A stretch of DNA of 64,000 nt from Candidatus Pantoea varia (GCF_900115075.1 NZ_FOVG01000003.1:434001-498000); one strand, 5' to 3'; shown: positions 1-9,556, numbered from the stretch's first letter. Numbers and translations are program-made. The notes: generated by a model from the sequence alone, not told the origin.

Positions 1-1
1 G

Positions 2-889
2 GGTGCGGGTGCTTTTCTGGCAGGCCCGATATCTGGCTGGATCCTGGCACATCATAACTGGCGCATGATGATGGTGATTGAAGGTGTGCCTGCCTGGCTA
101 TTCTGCATCATCTGGTTTTATCTGATTCCCAAAAGTCTTCAGGCCGCAAGCTGGCTGAGTGATGAAGACCGGGATCATATCCAGAATGATCTGGCCGCTG
201 AGCAATCAAACTACATGAAAGAGACATCCGATCCGTGGTGGACCATTCTCAAAATACCTGCACTCTGGCTGATGCTGATCGGCTACTCCCTTCATAGCAT
301 GCTGGCTTATGGCTTTACCCTCTGGCTGCCAACAGCACTCAGAGGATATGGAACGCTCAGTGAGTTTATGATTGGTCTCATTAGCGGAATGCCCTTCCTG
401 ATGACCATGTTCGGTATCTGGTATATCACCCGGCGTTCAGATAAGTACAACCAGGAACGACGACTGCATGCCGCTATTCCCACCGTACTTTGTGGTATCG
501 CTTTATTGGCTGCCGCTTTTGTACCGCTTTCAACCTATTGGGCTCAGATAGGATTGTTCATGTTTGTCGGCCTGACCATGAAGATGCTGGTGCCGCTGGT
601 TTACGTCCGGCTGACTGAAATACTGCCGACAAAGAAAGCAGTTCCTGCGGTGGCCTTCGTTGGTGCTTGCAGCAACTTCATTGGACAGTTTGGCGGGCCG
701 GTTGTTACCGGATACCTCAAGTTTCTGGGTGGCGGTCATGATATGACGCTTGCATGGGGCGTTCTGGGACTGTTCTCAATCGTGGGTGGCGTGCTGTTTG
801 GCCTGGCTACCGGAGGTGATGAACGCATCCGGGACATCAAAAAGGCATTCTCCGTTTCTTCGCACAAAGCCGTATCAACGCGTGAATAA
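2..889 (+). CDS. MFS transporter, ACS-family type (5' end outside window)
   Basis: The reading frame is open from base 2, so the gene begins before the window; the first in-window ATG at 65 lies inside the protein. The visible ~295 residues begin with the Gly/Pro-rich end of an N-terminal helix bundle (GPISGWILAHHNWR), have a soluble central loop of about 40 residues, and then about six hydrophobic segments. This matches the C-terminal two thirds of anion:cation symporters of the major facilitator superfamily (tartrate, phthalate and hydroxyphenylacetate permease types). It would import an organic acid across the inner membrane, but the substrate cannot be told. The adjacent gene on the other strand gives no clue. 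Confidence 0.85.
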   Translation, partial: GAGAFLAGPISGWILAHHNWRMMMVIEGVPAWLFCIIWFYLIPKSLQAASWLSDEDRDHIQNDLAAEQSNYMKETSDPWWTILKIPALWLMLIGYSLHSMLAYGFTLWLPTALRGYGTLSEFMIGLISGMPFLMTMFGIWYITRRSDKYNQERRLHAAIPTVLCGIALLAAAFVPLSTYWAQIGLFMFVGLTMKMLVPLVYVRLTEILPTKKAVPAVAFVGACSNFIGQFGGPVVTGYLKFLGGGHDMTLAWGVLGLFSIVGGVLFGLATGGDERIRDIKKAFSVSSHKAVSTRE

Positions 890-933
890 TGAAGCAAGCT
901 CTGCTTGCGGGCACCGGATAATTAACCAACGTA

Positions 934-958
934 AAAAGCCCGCACTGTGCGGGCTTCA
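934..958 (-). terminator. Rho-independent terminator of the 966-1313 gene
   Basis: A perfect stem (AAGCCCGCAC / GTGCGGGCTT) lies 8 bases after the stop of the minus-strand gene. It is followed on that strand by CTTTTTAC. The plus-strand side has no T run, so it mainly serves the minus strand, though it may also stop read-through from the MFS gene. Confidence 0.8.
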
Positions 959-965
959 GAATGTT

Positions 966-1313
966 TTACAATCCCACCAGCGTAATATGTTTCTTGATGG
1001 TCAGCGCCTTATAGAGCGCTTTAGCCAGACTGGCAGGTTCCACCTCAGGATGAGGCCCCTCAGAATCCGTCCAGAAAGATTTAATACGCAGGATGGTATT
1101 GATACTGGTAACGCGCTCCATCTCCAGCACGGCCAGTACAGGGTGGCGCATTTCGCCGAGTTCCTCTGTCGTATCGGCCTCAATGATCGCGGCGCGGGAG
1201 GCCTGACTGTCAAAGATTACATGGCAGCGTGCGCCTTTCAGGTTGAGAATGTCGATGACTTCATACAGGCACTCAACAGCCTCTGCACTGTAGGTTGGGG
1301 GCACATTAAACAT
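966..1313 (-). CDS. Conserved-looking hypothetical protein, 115 aa
   Basis: I do not recognise the family. The protein is soluble with no signal peptide or membrane segment, and has a mixed alpha/beta pattern with regularly spaced hydrophobic stretches (ECLYEVIDILNL, PVLAVLEMERV, ALYKALTIKK). It has its own terminator and stands alone between two plus-strand genes. The start ATG at 1313 is preceded on the minus strand by GAGGGATTTGCT, a usable ribosome binding site. The overlapping plus-strand frame (750-1328) has poor composition and overlaps the MFS gene. Function is unknown; confidence concerns only that it is coding. Confidence 0.6.
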   Translation of the reverse strand: MFNVPPTYSAEAVECLYEVIDILNLKGARCHVIFDSQASRAAIIEADTTEELGEMRHPVLAVLEMERVTSINTILRIKSFWTDSEGPHPEVEPASLAKALYKALTIKKHITLVGL

Positions 1314-1935
1314 AGCAAATCCCTCTGACGCAAAACGTATTGAGCAGCAGCATAGGCGAACTGTAATCAGAGGAGAAGTTACTGTTTTTGAATGAGAAAT
1401 ATAGAGTTCTAAGGTTACGATAACGCGCGTTATATTAACTCCAGTTTACGCTGGTACTGTTAATTAGCGAAGCGTGAACAGGCCCTGACGGTGTGGCGCG
1501 GATTTGACTTAAAGAAAATCCCTCACGTGGCGGGCTAATCGTTCCAGTGAGGAATGTATTTATAGATGCATGCAGCGCGTAAGGTACATGCTTTTGCCGT
1601 TTAACAGAATGAACATCAGGTTAAGTTTAAGATTTATCGCTGTCTTCAATAACCAGCCATTTACTCTGTTGGTCAGATTTAACCTGAGCAGCTTAAATCG
1701 AATCCGGTGCCGACTCCTGATCGTTTACCTCTACCCACTATGGCGATTATCGTTGTGCCTTTCAGCCTGTCTCGCCAGGGGATCCGGGATTAATATCGGG
1801 CACCTTCCGATAAATCCCTGGCCGATCGCGGTTCAAAAGCAGTCGCGACGCTCATCAGCAATGAATAAACTCCTAATAAGCATCTAATTATTTACTGGTA
1901 TAGTGACACAAAAAAATAGTTACTGGAGTTTATCG
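1314..1935. other. Gene-free stretch between hypothetical gene and cytochrome b561
   Basis: About 620 bases. A 105-codon open frame at 1570-1887 is rich in Arg, Leu and Ser, has no clear ribosome binding site and resembles no family I know. I treat the stretch as non-coding, holding the divergent promoters of its neighbours. Confidence 0.4.
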
Positions 1936-2460
1936 ATGTTGAAGAAATATAAAGGTTCTCAAATCCTTTTTCACTGGCTTACGGTTCTGCTGATTATCGT
2001 GGCCTATGCCACGATTGAACTGCGCTGGATGGCAGAGAAGGGAACCTGGCAGCGGAATGTGGTGATGATCACCCACTTCTCCGCAGGCTTCTGCGTGTTG
2101 ATGCTGATGCTGGCCCGTCTTTTCCTGCGCACCCGGACAAAAACCCCACCGATCACGCCTCCAGTGGCGCGCTGGCAGACAGGTATTTCGCATCTGGTGC
2201 ACACACTGCTTTATGCGCTCTTTGTGATCTTACCGATTCTTGGGCTGGGCTCGCGTTACCTGCGTGGCAAAGAGTGGGCGCTGTTCGGCATAAACATGCC
2301 TGTCGCGACGATTCCGGATCCTGCCACAGCAAGTATGCTGATTGACTGGCACGAAACCCTGGCACCGCTGGGATACTGGTTAATTGGTCTGCACGCGGTA
2401 GCGGCTTTATTCCATCACTATTTTATGAAAGATGACACGCTGCGCAGAATGATGCCGTAA
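1936..2460 (+). CDS. cybB: Cytochrome b561, CybB-like
   Basis: A 174-residue di-heme membrane cytochrome of the bacterial b561 family, with four membrane helices. It resembles E. coli CybB along its whole length, including FHWLTVLL at the start, the IDWHETLAPLGYW and GLHAVAALFHHY motifs, and the LRRMMP end. Candidate heme-ligand histidines lie in the first helix (His13), the second (His47) and the last two. Such proteins carry electrons at the inner membrane, in some cases from quinol to superoxide. I chose the ATG at 1936 because GGAG lies seven bases upstream and the homologs begin there; an upstream GTG at 1903 is in frame but lacks support. Confidence 0.9.
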   Translation: MLKKYKGSQILFHWLTVLLIIVAYATIELRWMAEKGTWQRNVVMITHFSAGFCVLMLMLARLFLRTRTKTPPITPPVARWQTGISHLVHTLLYALFVILPILGLGSRYLRGKEWALFGINMPVATIPDPATASMLIDWHETLAPLGYWLIGLHAVAALFHHYFMKDDTLRRMMP

Positions 2461-2719
2461 CCGGGTGATCTAAAAACCAGAGCGTGATGATCGTAGATGT
2501 TCCGGCACCCGCCTGTCGGATAAACGGGAATTTTAGGGAAAATCATGCTCTGGTTACTATCGAAATAGGTCATCACGGATTTTATGGTTGTGCTGATGTC
2601 TCTCTCGTCAGTAACCCGATTCATTTTTGAATTCTTCGGGATAACGTTTACCGCTCATGAGCATCTCTCTTTTCAGTCATCTTAAATGACTCTGAGGTGT
2701 CTGTTAAACCCGTGGCGAT

Positions 2720-4315
2720 TCAGAGAGGCTCATAAAGAAAATAATCGAAATCAGCGTGTACGTTCTCGCCGGTAAAATCCTGACAGCAGAGTCCCACAAA
2801 GGTGCCGGTAAAGCGTTCATGTCCTCTCTCTTTGTAGTACTCATCGGATAACTTGCTGTACTCGACATAATCTCCGACACTATGCCAGTTCTGTTCATCG
2901 AGAGAATAATAAAAAAAGGCAGCGTCATGCCTGACATCAACACGAAGATAAACAGGATGCTCACTTTCAATGTCGATGCCCGGACCGGCAGGGTGTGAAA
3001 AAGTATTGAGATCGTTAATCAGCAAATTAACAGTCCGCTTTCCGTTTTCCCCGACAGAGACATACAGATAAATATAACCGGCGGTATCATAAATCGTGGT
3101 TAATCCTGCCATCTGCTGAAATGATCGCGGGCTGAAGTCGAGACAGGTCTGCGCCCTATAAGCAAAGTCTGTCTGACGTCTGGCAATAAGGCTCTGGGTA
3201 TGAAGAGAACTGAGTGATTCTCTTCCGTAAAGTCGCAGCCAGCCTTTTCTGGCCGTCAGGGTACACACCGACTCCGGCAAAGGAATACGAAGAGTGTGGT
3301 AATGAAGAGCCAGGTTCGGCGAATCGAAATCGTCACGTGAGGTGGTTTCAGGCCAGGGACGCTCCGTCAGCCGGGTATAAACAATCATTTCTGGTGTGTT
3401 TTTTTCGGTGCTTAGCCGAAACCAGCCGTCTTCACTCCAGTACACTTTCTGAATGGCGGTTTCACGGCCCATAGGGCTTCTTCCCCGTGAAGGAAGAGGC
3501 CTGCCGCAGAGATGCACCATAAACCACTCATCTGAAGCCGTTCTGATAAGGTCTGCATGGCCGGTACGCTGGAGTGGCAACCGGCAGTCATAGCGTGCAG
3601 TCAGCATCTGTCCGCCGGGGTCCGTTTCGTAGGGGCCCTCTAGCCTGCGGGCACGCGCCATCGTGACGCCATGATTGTAGAACGTCCCGCCTTCAGCGGT
3701 CATAAGGTAATACCAACCTCCATGCTCATAAATATGAGGCCCTTCGGTCGTGCCCAGGCGGCTGCCCGCATATATCTTCAGCGTTTCGCCGGTGACTTTC
3801 TGCTCCTTTTCATCATACTGCTGAAGAATAATGCCGTTCCATTTGGGGAAACCCGCTTTCCCGCCATCCCGATAGCTCATCTCCATACTGACAAGCCATT
3901 TTGTTCCATCTTTTTTATGGAACAAAGAGGGATCAATTCCCCTGCTGTTAACGTACACCGGTTCAGACCACTCCCCCTCAATATCACACGTGGTGACAAT
4001 GTAATTATGTGTATCCCAGAAACGACCGCTGAGGCTTTTGACGTCGGTATAGACCAGATAAAAAATACCGTTATCCTCGCTCAGGCACGGTGCAAAAATC
4101 CCGCCTGAATCGGGGTTACCTTTCATGTCCAGCTGGCTCAGCCTGTTGAGCGGGCAGGAAATAAGTTTCCAGTTTTTTAAATCAAATGATTTATAAATGC
4201 AGATCCCCGGAAACCACTGAAATGTGGACGTAGCGATGTAAAAGGCTCCGTTTACCTCAATAATCGATGGGTCCGGATTAAATCCTGATAGTACAGGATT
4301 ATGTATTGTGCTCAT
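2720..4315 (-). CDS. xynB: Beta-xylosidase, glycoside hydrolase family 43
   Basis: A 531-residue cytoplasmic enzyme without signal peptide, close to the usual ~535 of E. coli YagH/XynB. The N-terminal five-blade propeller carries the GH43 triad: Asp15 (FNPDPS, general base), Asp128 (GIDPSLF, pKa modulator) and Glu191 (TTEGPHIY, acid). The C-terminal ~200 residues form the beta-sandwich found in GH43 subfamily 11. It should hydrolyse imported xylobiose or similar 1,4-beta-xylosides to xylose. Its start codon shares one base with the stop of the transporter gene upstream (TAATG), so the pair is translationally coupled and transporter plus hydrolase act together. Confidence 0.92.
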   Translation of the reverse strand: MSTIHNPVLSGFNPDPSIIEVNGAFYIATSTFQWFPGICIYKSFDLKNWKLISCPLNRLSQLDMKGNPDSGGIFAPCLSEDNGIFYLVYTDVKSLSGRFWDTHNYIVTTCDIEGEWSEPVYVNSRGIDPSLFHKKDGTKWLVSMEMSYRDGGKAGFPKWNGIILQQYDEKEQKVTGETLKIYAGSRLGTTEGPHIYEHGGWYYLMTAEGGTFYNHGVTMARARRLEGPYETDPGGQMLTARYDCRLPLQRTGHADLIRTASDEWFMVHLCGRPLPSRGRSPMGRETAIQKVYWSEDGWFRLSTEKNTPEMIVYTRLTERPWPETTSRDDFDSPNLALHYHTLRIPLPESVCTLTARKGWLRLYGRESLSSLHTQSLIARRQTDFAYRAQTCLDFSPRSFQQMAGLTTIYDTAGYIYLYVSVGENGKRTVNLLINDLNTFSHPAGPGIDIESEHPVYLRVDVRHDAAFFYYSLDEQNWHSVGDYVEYSKLSDEYYKERGHERFTGTFVGLCCQDFTGENVHADFDYFLYEPL

Positions 4316-5673
4316 TACCTCTCTCCTGTCGTCAGCGCTGACGGCTCCGGTTTACTTTCACTGTCTATGGGAGCGGTATGCGGTTTATAACCGCGCAGAA
4401 TAAAAATCAGACTCAGTATGAGCAGTGCCGGAATCACGGTAAAAAGCAGCCGTATACTCAGCACGGCGGCATTGCTCTGAACTGCCGCACCGCCGGTATA
4501 ATCACCCAGTGTCAGAAGGAAACCTGTCAGCGCGCCGCCGAGGGCAATACCGACCTTAATGGCAAACAGATTGGTTGAAAAAACCAGACCGCTGAATGAT
4601 TTGCTTAACTTACTTTCGATACTGTCGATGATGTCACTCAGGAAACTCCACTGAAGTGGTGTCGCCGTCGAGTTAATAAAATGAACGATACCGATGATGG
4701 TGAAAATAACGAGTATGTGTTTTGCGGGGATAAAGAAAAGCAGGATCATGATACCCGCCTGCATGGCCATCGCCATTTTATATGCTAACAGTCGGTCCAG
4801 CTTTCCAAAGAGTCTTGTCGTGCACATCGAACCAAGGAATTTTGCCCCAAGTATGATGGTGAGCATGACGCTGACCAGTTCAGGACGGTGCATGTAGTAA
4901 GTGACAAAGTACATGGCACCGCCGGTCTTGAGGATGCCTGCAGTGAGATTAACAACGTTGAGAATAAAGATGCTTCGCCAGTTGGCATCATTCGCGAGCT
5001 GACGCAGTTCGCCGAATACGCTGCTGAATTTCTGCGAGCGATCAACCGGACGGCTGTATCTTTCATGCGTCATAAAAAAGCACAGGTAGAACATGACTGT
5101 GCTGATGATACCCATTAGCATCATTGCGTAAAAATAACCGTGCTGAAGGCTGCCATTTCCCAGAATACGGGTCAGGGGAAGCGCAACGGCAGAGACGATC
5201 AGCCCGCCCAGCGCGGCGAACGCAAACCGGAAAGACTGCATGGAGACCCTTTCAAGAGGATCACGTGAAAGATTGTTTATCATTGCGCAGTACGGGACAT
5301 TGACCAGCGTATACAGCAGCGACAAGGCCGTATATGAAACATAGGCGTAAATAATTTTGCCAGTTTCACCCGTTTCCGGCGTAAAGAATGTCAGTGCGCC
5401 CAGCACACCGAACGGCAGGGAAAACCACAGCAGATAAGGCCGGAACTGGCCATGCCGGGTTGATGTATGATCCGCCAGGAAACCGATATAAACGTCAAAA
5501 AAGGCGTCCACTATTCTGACAACAAGAAACATCGCGCCCATGTGAAAGGCACTGAGGCCATAAACGTCCGTGTAAAAATAGGCCATAAAAAGCATGATGG
5601 TCTGCCAGATTATGTTTGATGCCCCGTCCCCAAGGCCATAACCCAGCTTTTCTCTGAATGTGAGTGCAGACAT
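4315..5673 (-). CDS. GPH-family glycoside:cation symporter (YagG/XynT-like)
   Basis: A 452-residue inner-membrane transporter with about twelve hydrophobic segments. The N-terminal motif FREKLGYGLGDGASNIIW and the loop DHTSTRHGQFRPYLLW are typical of glycoside-pentoside-hexuronide symporters such as YicJ, YagG and MelB. By family it moves a glycoside with a cation. Because the next gene is a GH43 beta-xylosidase coupled by a one-base overlap, a short xyloside such as xylobiose is the likely cargo. The pair is probably controlled by the AraC-type gene 230 bases upstream on the same strand. Confidence 0.9.
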   Translation of the reverse strand: MSALTFREKLGYGLGDGASNIIWQTIMLFMAYFYTDVYGLSAFHMGAMFLVVRIVDAFFDVYIGFLADHTSTRHGQFRPYLLWFSLPFGVLGALTFFTPETGETGKIIYAYVSYTALSLLYTLVNVPYCAMINNLSRDPLERVSMQSFRFAFAALGGLIVSAVALPLTRILGNGSLQHGYFYAMMLMGIISTVMFYLCFFMTHERYSRPVDRSQKFSSVFGELRQLANDANWRSIFILNVVNLTAGILKTGGAMYFVTYYMHRPELVSVMLTIILGAKFLGSMCTTRLFGKLDRLLAYKMAMAMQAGIMILLFFIPAKHILVIFTIIGIVHFINSTATPLQWSFLSDIIDSIESKLSKSFSGLVFSTNLFAIKVGIALGGALTGFLLTLGDYTGGAAVQSNAAVLSIRLLFTVIPALLILSLIFILRGYKPHTAPIDSESKPEPSALTTGER

Positions 5674-5904
5674 GTAGATACCTTCTGATTTTCAGGGGAT
5701 GCGCTCGGACATACCCGGCTTGTGAGGTATCAAAATTAAGCTTCTAAGCGCAGAGCTGATAGAGAAAAACGGGCAGATAATATAATTTTCATGCTATCCA
5801 GGTGAATGAACGATCACTCTTTTGGAAATTAACACCTGAAGCGGGATGTGGGAGAGATTTATGCTTCAATCGGGGGGGGGCGCTGCGGCGGAAAATGCAC
5901 AGGT
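5674..5904 (-). promoter_or_regulatory. Control region of the xyloside transporter/xylosidase pair, with a G9 tract
   Basis: This gap lies between the araC-type gene and the transporter gene and should hold the promoter read toward the transporter. It contains a run of nine G at 5872-5880. I could not place a convincing operator half-site pair by eye. Confidence 0.4.
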
Positions 5905-6804
5905 TTATCCTTCCGTTTGCATTAACGGATCATGTCGGGTGGATAGCTGTTTGGTAGAGCGGCTGGCAGCGCGAAAAGCCCCGGGCGTAACGCCCATCAT
6001 TTTTCTGAAGCGGAAGCAGAAATAGGCGCTGTCCGTAAATTCACACTGGTGCGCAATTTCGGTGACGGAAAGGCGGGTATTACGCAGCAGATCTGCTGCG
6101 CGGGCCAGCTTCTTGCGGACAAGATAGTCTTTAAAGCTGACATGCATAATTTTTTTAAACGTGCGTGAAAAATGCGCCGGCGAAAGCCGGCAGCAAGCAG
6201 CAGCCTGTATAAGGGACAGGGTGAAATCCCTGTCACGTTCAATCTGCACAACAAAATCAATGATGTTGCCAAACGTACTATCTTTCTCCCGCCTGACAGA
6301 GAGGGGTTCGGTGAACCGGGCCTGAGAAAGGATCGTGTTCAGGAGCAGCAGCATGACCGGGTCAACTTCATTTTGCGTGTAAACCCGCTGGTGCAGCTCC
6401 GTCAGCCATTCGAATAAGAACTGTATCCGTGCACCGGTAGAAGCGTCCGGCTGCATGATAAAACCGGCATGATGGTTTCCTGCTGGCAGGGAGAATTTCA
6501 GGCGATGAATAACCGCGTCGTTATATTGCAGAAGATAACGTTCATGATCGGCCGTGTAAGCCAGCTCCATATCATGAAGCGTCATGGAAGAGACGAAAAC
6601 CAGCGTTCCGTCTGTGACCGGGAACTTTTCACTGCCGATACAAAAGAAACCCGCGGCGTGCTTAAACCACATGATCTCGTGTTCAAGATGAACGTGCGGC
6701 CGGATATAAACGCCCTTTTCAGGCACACCTTCTCCGGCACGTAACAGGTAGTCCATACCTGCCGTTGTTTCAATCCGTTCAAAAAAGTGGTCTGAGTTCG
6801 ACAT
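5905..6804 (-). CDS. AraC-family transcriptional regulator
   Basis: A 299-residue protein with an N-terminal cupin-type sensor (HVHLEHEIMWFKHAAGFF, residues ~37-55) and a C-terminal AraC/XylS DNA-binding domain. That domain has both helix-turn-helix units: CCRLSPAHFSRTFKK, and the diagnostic second one VTEIAHQCEFTDSAYFCFRFRK followed by GVTPGAFR. It lies just upstream of, and in line with, the xyloside transporter and xylosidase genes, so it is probably their sugar-responsive activator. The effector is unknown; the operon suggests a xyloside or xylose. Confidence 0.9.
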   Translation of the reverse strand: MSNSDHFFERIETTAGMDYLLRAGEGVPEKGVYIRPHVHLEHEIMWFKHAAGFFCIGSEKFPVTDGTLVFVSSMTLHDMELAYTADHERYLLQYNDAVIHRLKFSLPAGNHHAGFIMQPDASTGARIQFLFEWLTELHQRVYTQNEVDPVMLLLLNTILSQARFTEPLSVRREKDSTFGNIIDFVVQIERDRDFTLSLIQAAACCRLSPAHFSRTFKKIMHVSFKDYLVRKKLARAADLLRNTRLSVTEIAHQCEFTDSAYFCFRFRKMMGVTPGAFRAASRSTKQLSTRHDPLMQTEG

Positions 6805-6966
6805 TGCGCGCAGGATTCTTATATTTTAAGCCCGGTATGCGCCTTTATTACGTCACAACGTCGTCGAAATCAATATGCTGACTCCGGACATTCTGCGAGA
6901 TAAAGGTGCAGGCATGTGAAAGTACTTTGCTATAACTATCCTTCTTATCGAGCCCAGCGCATAAGG

Positions 6967-7722
6967 CTAAGCGCGGGCCAGAATATTTCCACTGAACATG
7001 CCGCCTTTGAATATCGGGGCCGTCGTATCCGTGGTAAACAGAACAATATCACTCTGCTGCTCTGCCTTCAGGCTAAGCTGTTCAGAACCGACAAGCAGGC
7101 TTTCTCCGGAAGACAGCGTGAAGTCACCGATGCGGATCTGCCCTGCAAACACATAGATCAATCTGGTTATGTCTTCAGCCTGAGCGTCGGGAAGGGCCAG
7201 TTGGGTGTCCGCTTCCAGTCTTGTATCCTGTATCCATACCGCGCTGCGGACTGTGAGTGGTGCGGCTTCCGGCCCCGCAATAGGCCGCCATCTGTTGGTG
7301 CTGAACGCCCTATCAAAATCATGAAACTGGACGCGTGGTTCAAGATCCGGACTGTGTGGCCGCATAAAGATTTGCAGACCTTCGAGTGTGCCGCCCTGAG
7401 CCAGAACCTGCTCCTCATGCTGAAACGTGTGACCCGCGCCCATCAGCATAAGACGTGTCGCGCTTATTTCCTCACTGTGGCCTTCCGTATCAAGGTGTCG
7501 GACCCGCCCACTGCGCAGATAAGTCAGAATTTCATCATCCTTATGCGGGTGCATGGGAATCACCGTTCCGGGAGTCACTGCAGCATGATCGATGCGGCCT
7601 ATCGCGCCTATTCCACTGTCTCCCTTATTCTGCACCAGCCCCGGCCACAGAATTTCAATGCCAAAGCCGCCAGTTTTGTGGCCGCGCTTGCGGGTCTGAT
7701 CAATTTTTATAAATTCTGCCAT
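6967..7722 (-). CDS. Pirin-family protein
   Basis: A 251-residue double cupin of the pirin family. The N-terminal cupin has the metal-binding pattern HPHKDDEILTYLRSG and later GHTFQHEE. The C-terminal cupin is less conserved, as in YhhW/YhaK-type pirins, which act as quercetin 2,3-dioxygenases or as redox-linked regulators. It is cytoplasmic. A terminator lies between this gene and the NmrA gene upstream, so it is transcribed on its own. The ATG at 7722 is preceded by a weak CGAGA site. Confidence 0.88.
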   Translation of the reverse strand: MAEFIKIDQTRKRGHKTGGFGIEILWPGLVQNKGDSGIGAIGRIDHAAVTPGTVIPMHPHKDDEILTYLRSGRVRHLDTEGHSEEISATRLMLMGAGHTFQHEEQVLAQGGTLEGLQIFMRPHSPDLEPRVQFHDFDRAFSTNRWRPIAGPEAAPLTVRSAVWIQDTRLEADTQLALPDAQAEDITRLIYVFAGQIRIGDFTLSSGESLLVGSEQLSLKAEQQSDIVLFTTDTTAPIFKGGMFSGNILARA

Positions 7723-7733
7723 AATTTTCTCGG

Positions 7734-7758
7734 TAAAAAGGGCAGGAAAACCTGCCCT
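7734..7758 (-). terminator. Terminator of the isochorismatase-NmrA operon
   Basis: The stem AGGGCAGG/CCTGCCCT with loop TTTT is followed by TTTTTA on the minus strand. It lies just after the NmrA stop and before the pirin start. Confidence 0.8.
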
Positions 7759-7812
7759 GTTGATAGGTGAGTCAGTGCTGTTTATTTTCCGCAGGCAGTG
7801 CGGCTGATTTGA

Positions 7813-8697
7813 CTATTCAGCCTGCGCGTTCCAGCCCTGAACGGTTTCACGGACGAAGTCCCGGTAATTACGCAACGGCTTACCCAGCACGCCAGTCAGG
7901 ATGTCACGGGATGAGTTACCCGGAATCATGCCGTGTTTCTGGAAACCCCTGAACATCATCTTCATGTCGCGGGCCATCACGGCCGGGGCAAACTGCAGCA
8001 TCATTCCTTCAAAGTTGTTCAGGTCGTCGCCGGCATAAATGACGGGCTTGCCTGTTGCTTCACTCCAGATTGATGCTGCTTCCGGTCCGGTAATCTGGTC
8101 TGGTCCAACAACATCAATGACGCAGCGTGGCAGAGGAACCGGAGACTGCTCCCGGCGCAGAAGTTCATGCGCAGCGACTTCGGCAATATCTAGAGCATCG
8201 ACCATCGCAGCTCCGCGATTGCCCAGCGGCATCGGATAGGCGCCATAGTTCATAATGGCCTGCTGCAGCGTTGCATCATTCTGGAAGAAATAGGCTGGAC
8301 GGAGGATGGTTGCGGGCAGCCCCTGATCTTCGATTGCCTTTTCCACATTGTATTTAGCCGTAAAATGCGGCACGTCGCTAAAAAGGGCACCGTTGAAGAC
8401 GGAAAAATAAACGATGCGCTGGATACCTGCGTCGGCTGCGAGGTCCAGAGTGATTAATGCCTGGGTCAGTTCATCCGGGACTACAGCGTTAAGTAAAAAG
8501 AGGGTAGTGACACCCTGCAGCGCCGCCCGCATGCTGTTCAAATCGGTCATATCCCCGGTCACCGTTTTCACGCCTGCAGGAAACGACGGCTTTTTGCCAT
8601 TGCGGACCAGTGCACGGACATCTGCCCCTTTTGCGGCGAGGATGTCAATTACGTTAGAACCGATAGTCCCTGTACTGCCCGTTACCAGAATAGTCAT
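7813..8697 (-). CDS. NmrA-like NAD(P)-binding oxidoreductase
   Basis: A 294-residue atypical short-chain dehydrogenase of the NmrA/HSCARG group. The N-terminal Rossmann motif TGSTGTIGS binds NAD(P); the segment VRALVRNGKKPSF suggests NADPH. The active-site Tyr-x3-Lys is not evident, as in redox-sensing NmrA proteins and QorB-type quinone reductases. I chose the ATG at 8697, which has AGAGAG just upstream and begins directly at the beta-strand MTILVTG; an earlier in-frame start at 8733 would add twelve non-conserved residues. It is the second gene of an operon behind an isochorismatase-type hydrolase, divergent from a LysR regulator. Confidence 0.85.
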   Translation of the reverse strand: MTILVTGSTGTIGSNVIDILAAKGADVRALVRNGKKPSFPAGVKTVTGDMTDLNSMRAALQGVTTLFLLNAVVPDELTQALITLDLAADAGIQRIVYFSVFNGALFSDVPHFTAKYNVEKAIEDQGLPATILRPAYFFQNDATLQQAIMNYGAYPMPLGNRGAAMVDALDIAEVAAHELLRREQSPVPLPRCVIDVVGPDQITGPEAASIWSEATGKPVIYAGDDLNNFEGMMLQFAPAVMARDMKMMFRGFQKHGMIPGNSSRDILTGVLGKPLRNYRDFVRETVQGWNAQAE

Positions 8698-8768
8698 AAC
8701 TGTTTCTCTCTGAGTCGAAAGTGTTGAGGTCAAAGGTCATCCCCTGACCTCAACGTTAACGGTGAAAA

Positions 8769-9341
8769 TCAGCCGATCAACAACGGTGCCAGTTGCGCGC
8801 CCGCGTCCGTTGCCCAGCTTCCAGCGAGTTCAGCGATTAGCTGGTTGGTGGTAGTCAGCGTTACGCCATACTTTTCCATCCGGCGAAGCGAAATATCGTC
8901 AGCCATTTTCGTTGGCGAACCGCCAGCATCCGCGACGACCTGAACGTCGAAGCCTTGGCTGACCAGCGTCAGAGCCGGGTAAACAGTACAGACATCATTG
9001 GTGACTCCCGCGATAATGAGTTTTTTACGCCCGGTGGCCATCACGGCAGTGGCGAAATTTTCATCCTCCATCGCATTCACGATGCCCAGTCGCTTGATGC
9101 GGGCATCAAATGCAGACGGCAGCACTTCCTGCAATTCAGGTAGCAGTGGACCCTGAGCGTGATCTTCCATGCTGGATGTCAGAATGACAGGCAAACCCAG
9201 GACTGCCGCGGCTTTGGCAAGTATTAATGCGTTGCGCTTCATCTCTTCAAAAGTCGTTGAGGTTACCCATCCCATCGTGCCTGTCTGATGGTCGATAAGC
9301 AGCATAGCGGCATTTTCACGGGTAAATTTTTCAAATTTCAC
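8769..9341 (-). CDS. Isochorismatase-family cysteine hydrolase (YcaC-like)
   Basis: A 190-residue hydrolase of the YcaC subgroup. The family's Asp-Lys-Cys triad is present as Asp17 (LLIDHQTG), a basic residue around Lys83/Arg84, and Cys118 (AGVTNDVCTVYPA). A cis-peptide-type segment precedes the cysteine. The natural substrate of this group is not settled. It starts the two-gene operon with the NmrA oxidoreductase and faces the LysR regulator across a 215-base gap, so that LysR protein is the likely controller. Confidence 0.88.
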   Translation of the reverse strand: MKFEKFTRENAAMLLIDHQTGTMGWVTSTTFEEMKRNALILAKAAAVLGLPVILTSSMEDHAQGPLLPELQEVLPSAFDARIKRLGIVNAMEDENFATAVMATGRKKLIIAGVTNDVCTVYPALTLVSQGFDVQVVADAGGSPTKMADDISLRRMEKYGVTLTTTNQLIAELAGSWATDAGAQLAPLLIG

Positions 9342-9556
9342 GGTCTTCCCCCACAGTGTTATGTGTTCAATAAAAGCTTGAGTGAGATGCTGAATTTACC
9401 TCGTGGTAATCAAAATCTGGTTTCCGCTGTCTTCTATCTGAACTGCTTTTCCACAGAGCAGAGCAAAAATAAGCTGATAAAAAGAGAATGCGCTGGATAC
9501 CAAAATGAATAAAGTGGGTAAAATAGAAAACACTATTCCACATATGGAGCAATCGA

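Noticed and set aside
1570..1887. 105-codon plus-strand open frame before the cytochrome b561 gene
   Set aside because: No ribosome binding site, Arg/Leu/Ser-rich irregular composition and no family resemblance.
6916..7770. 284-codon plus-strand frame opposite the pirin gene
   Set aside because: Shadow of pirin; the translation has no domain and runs into the NmrA-side terminator.
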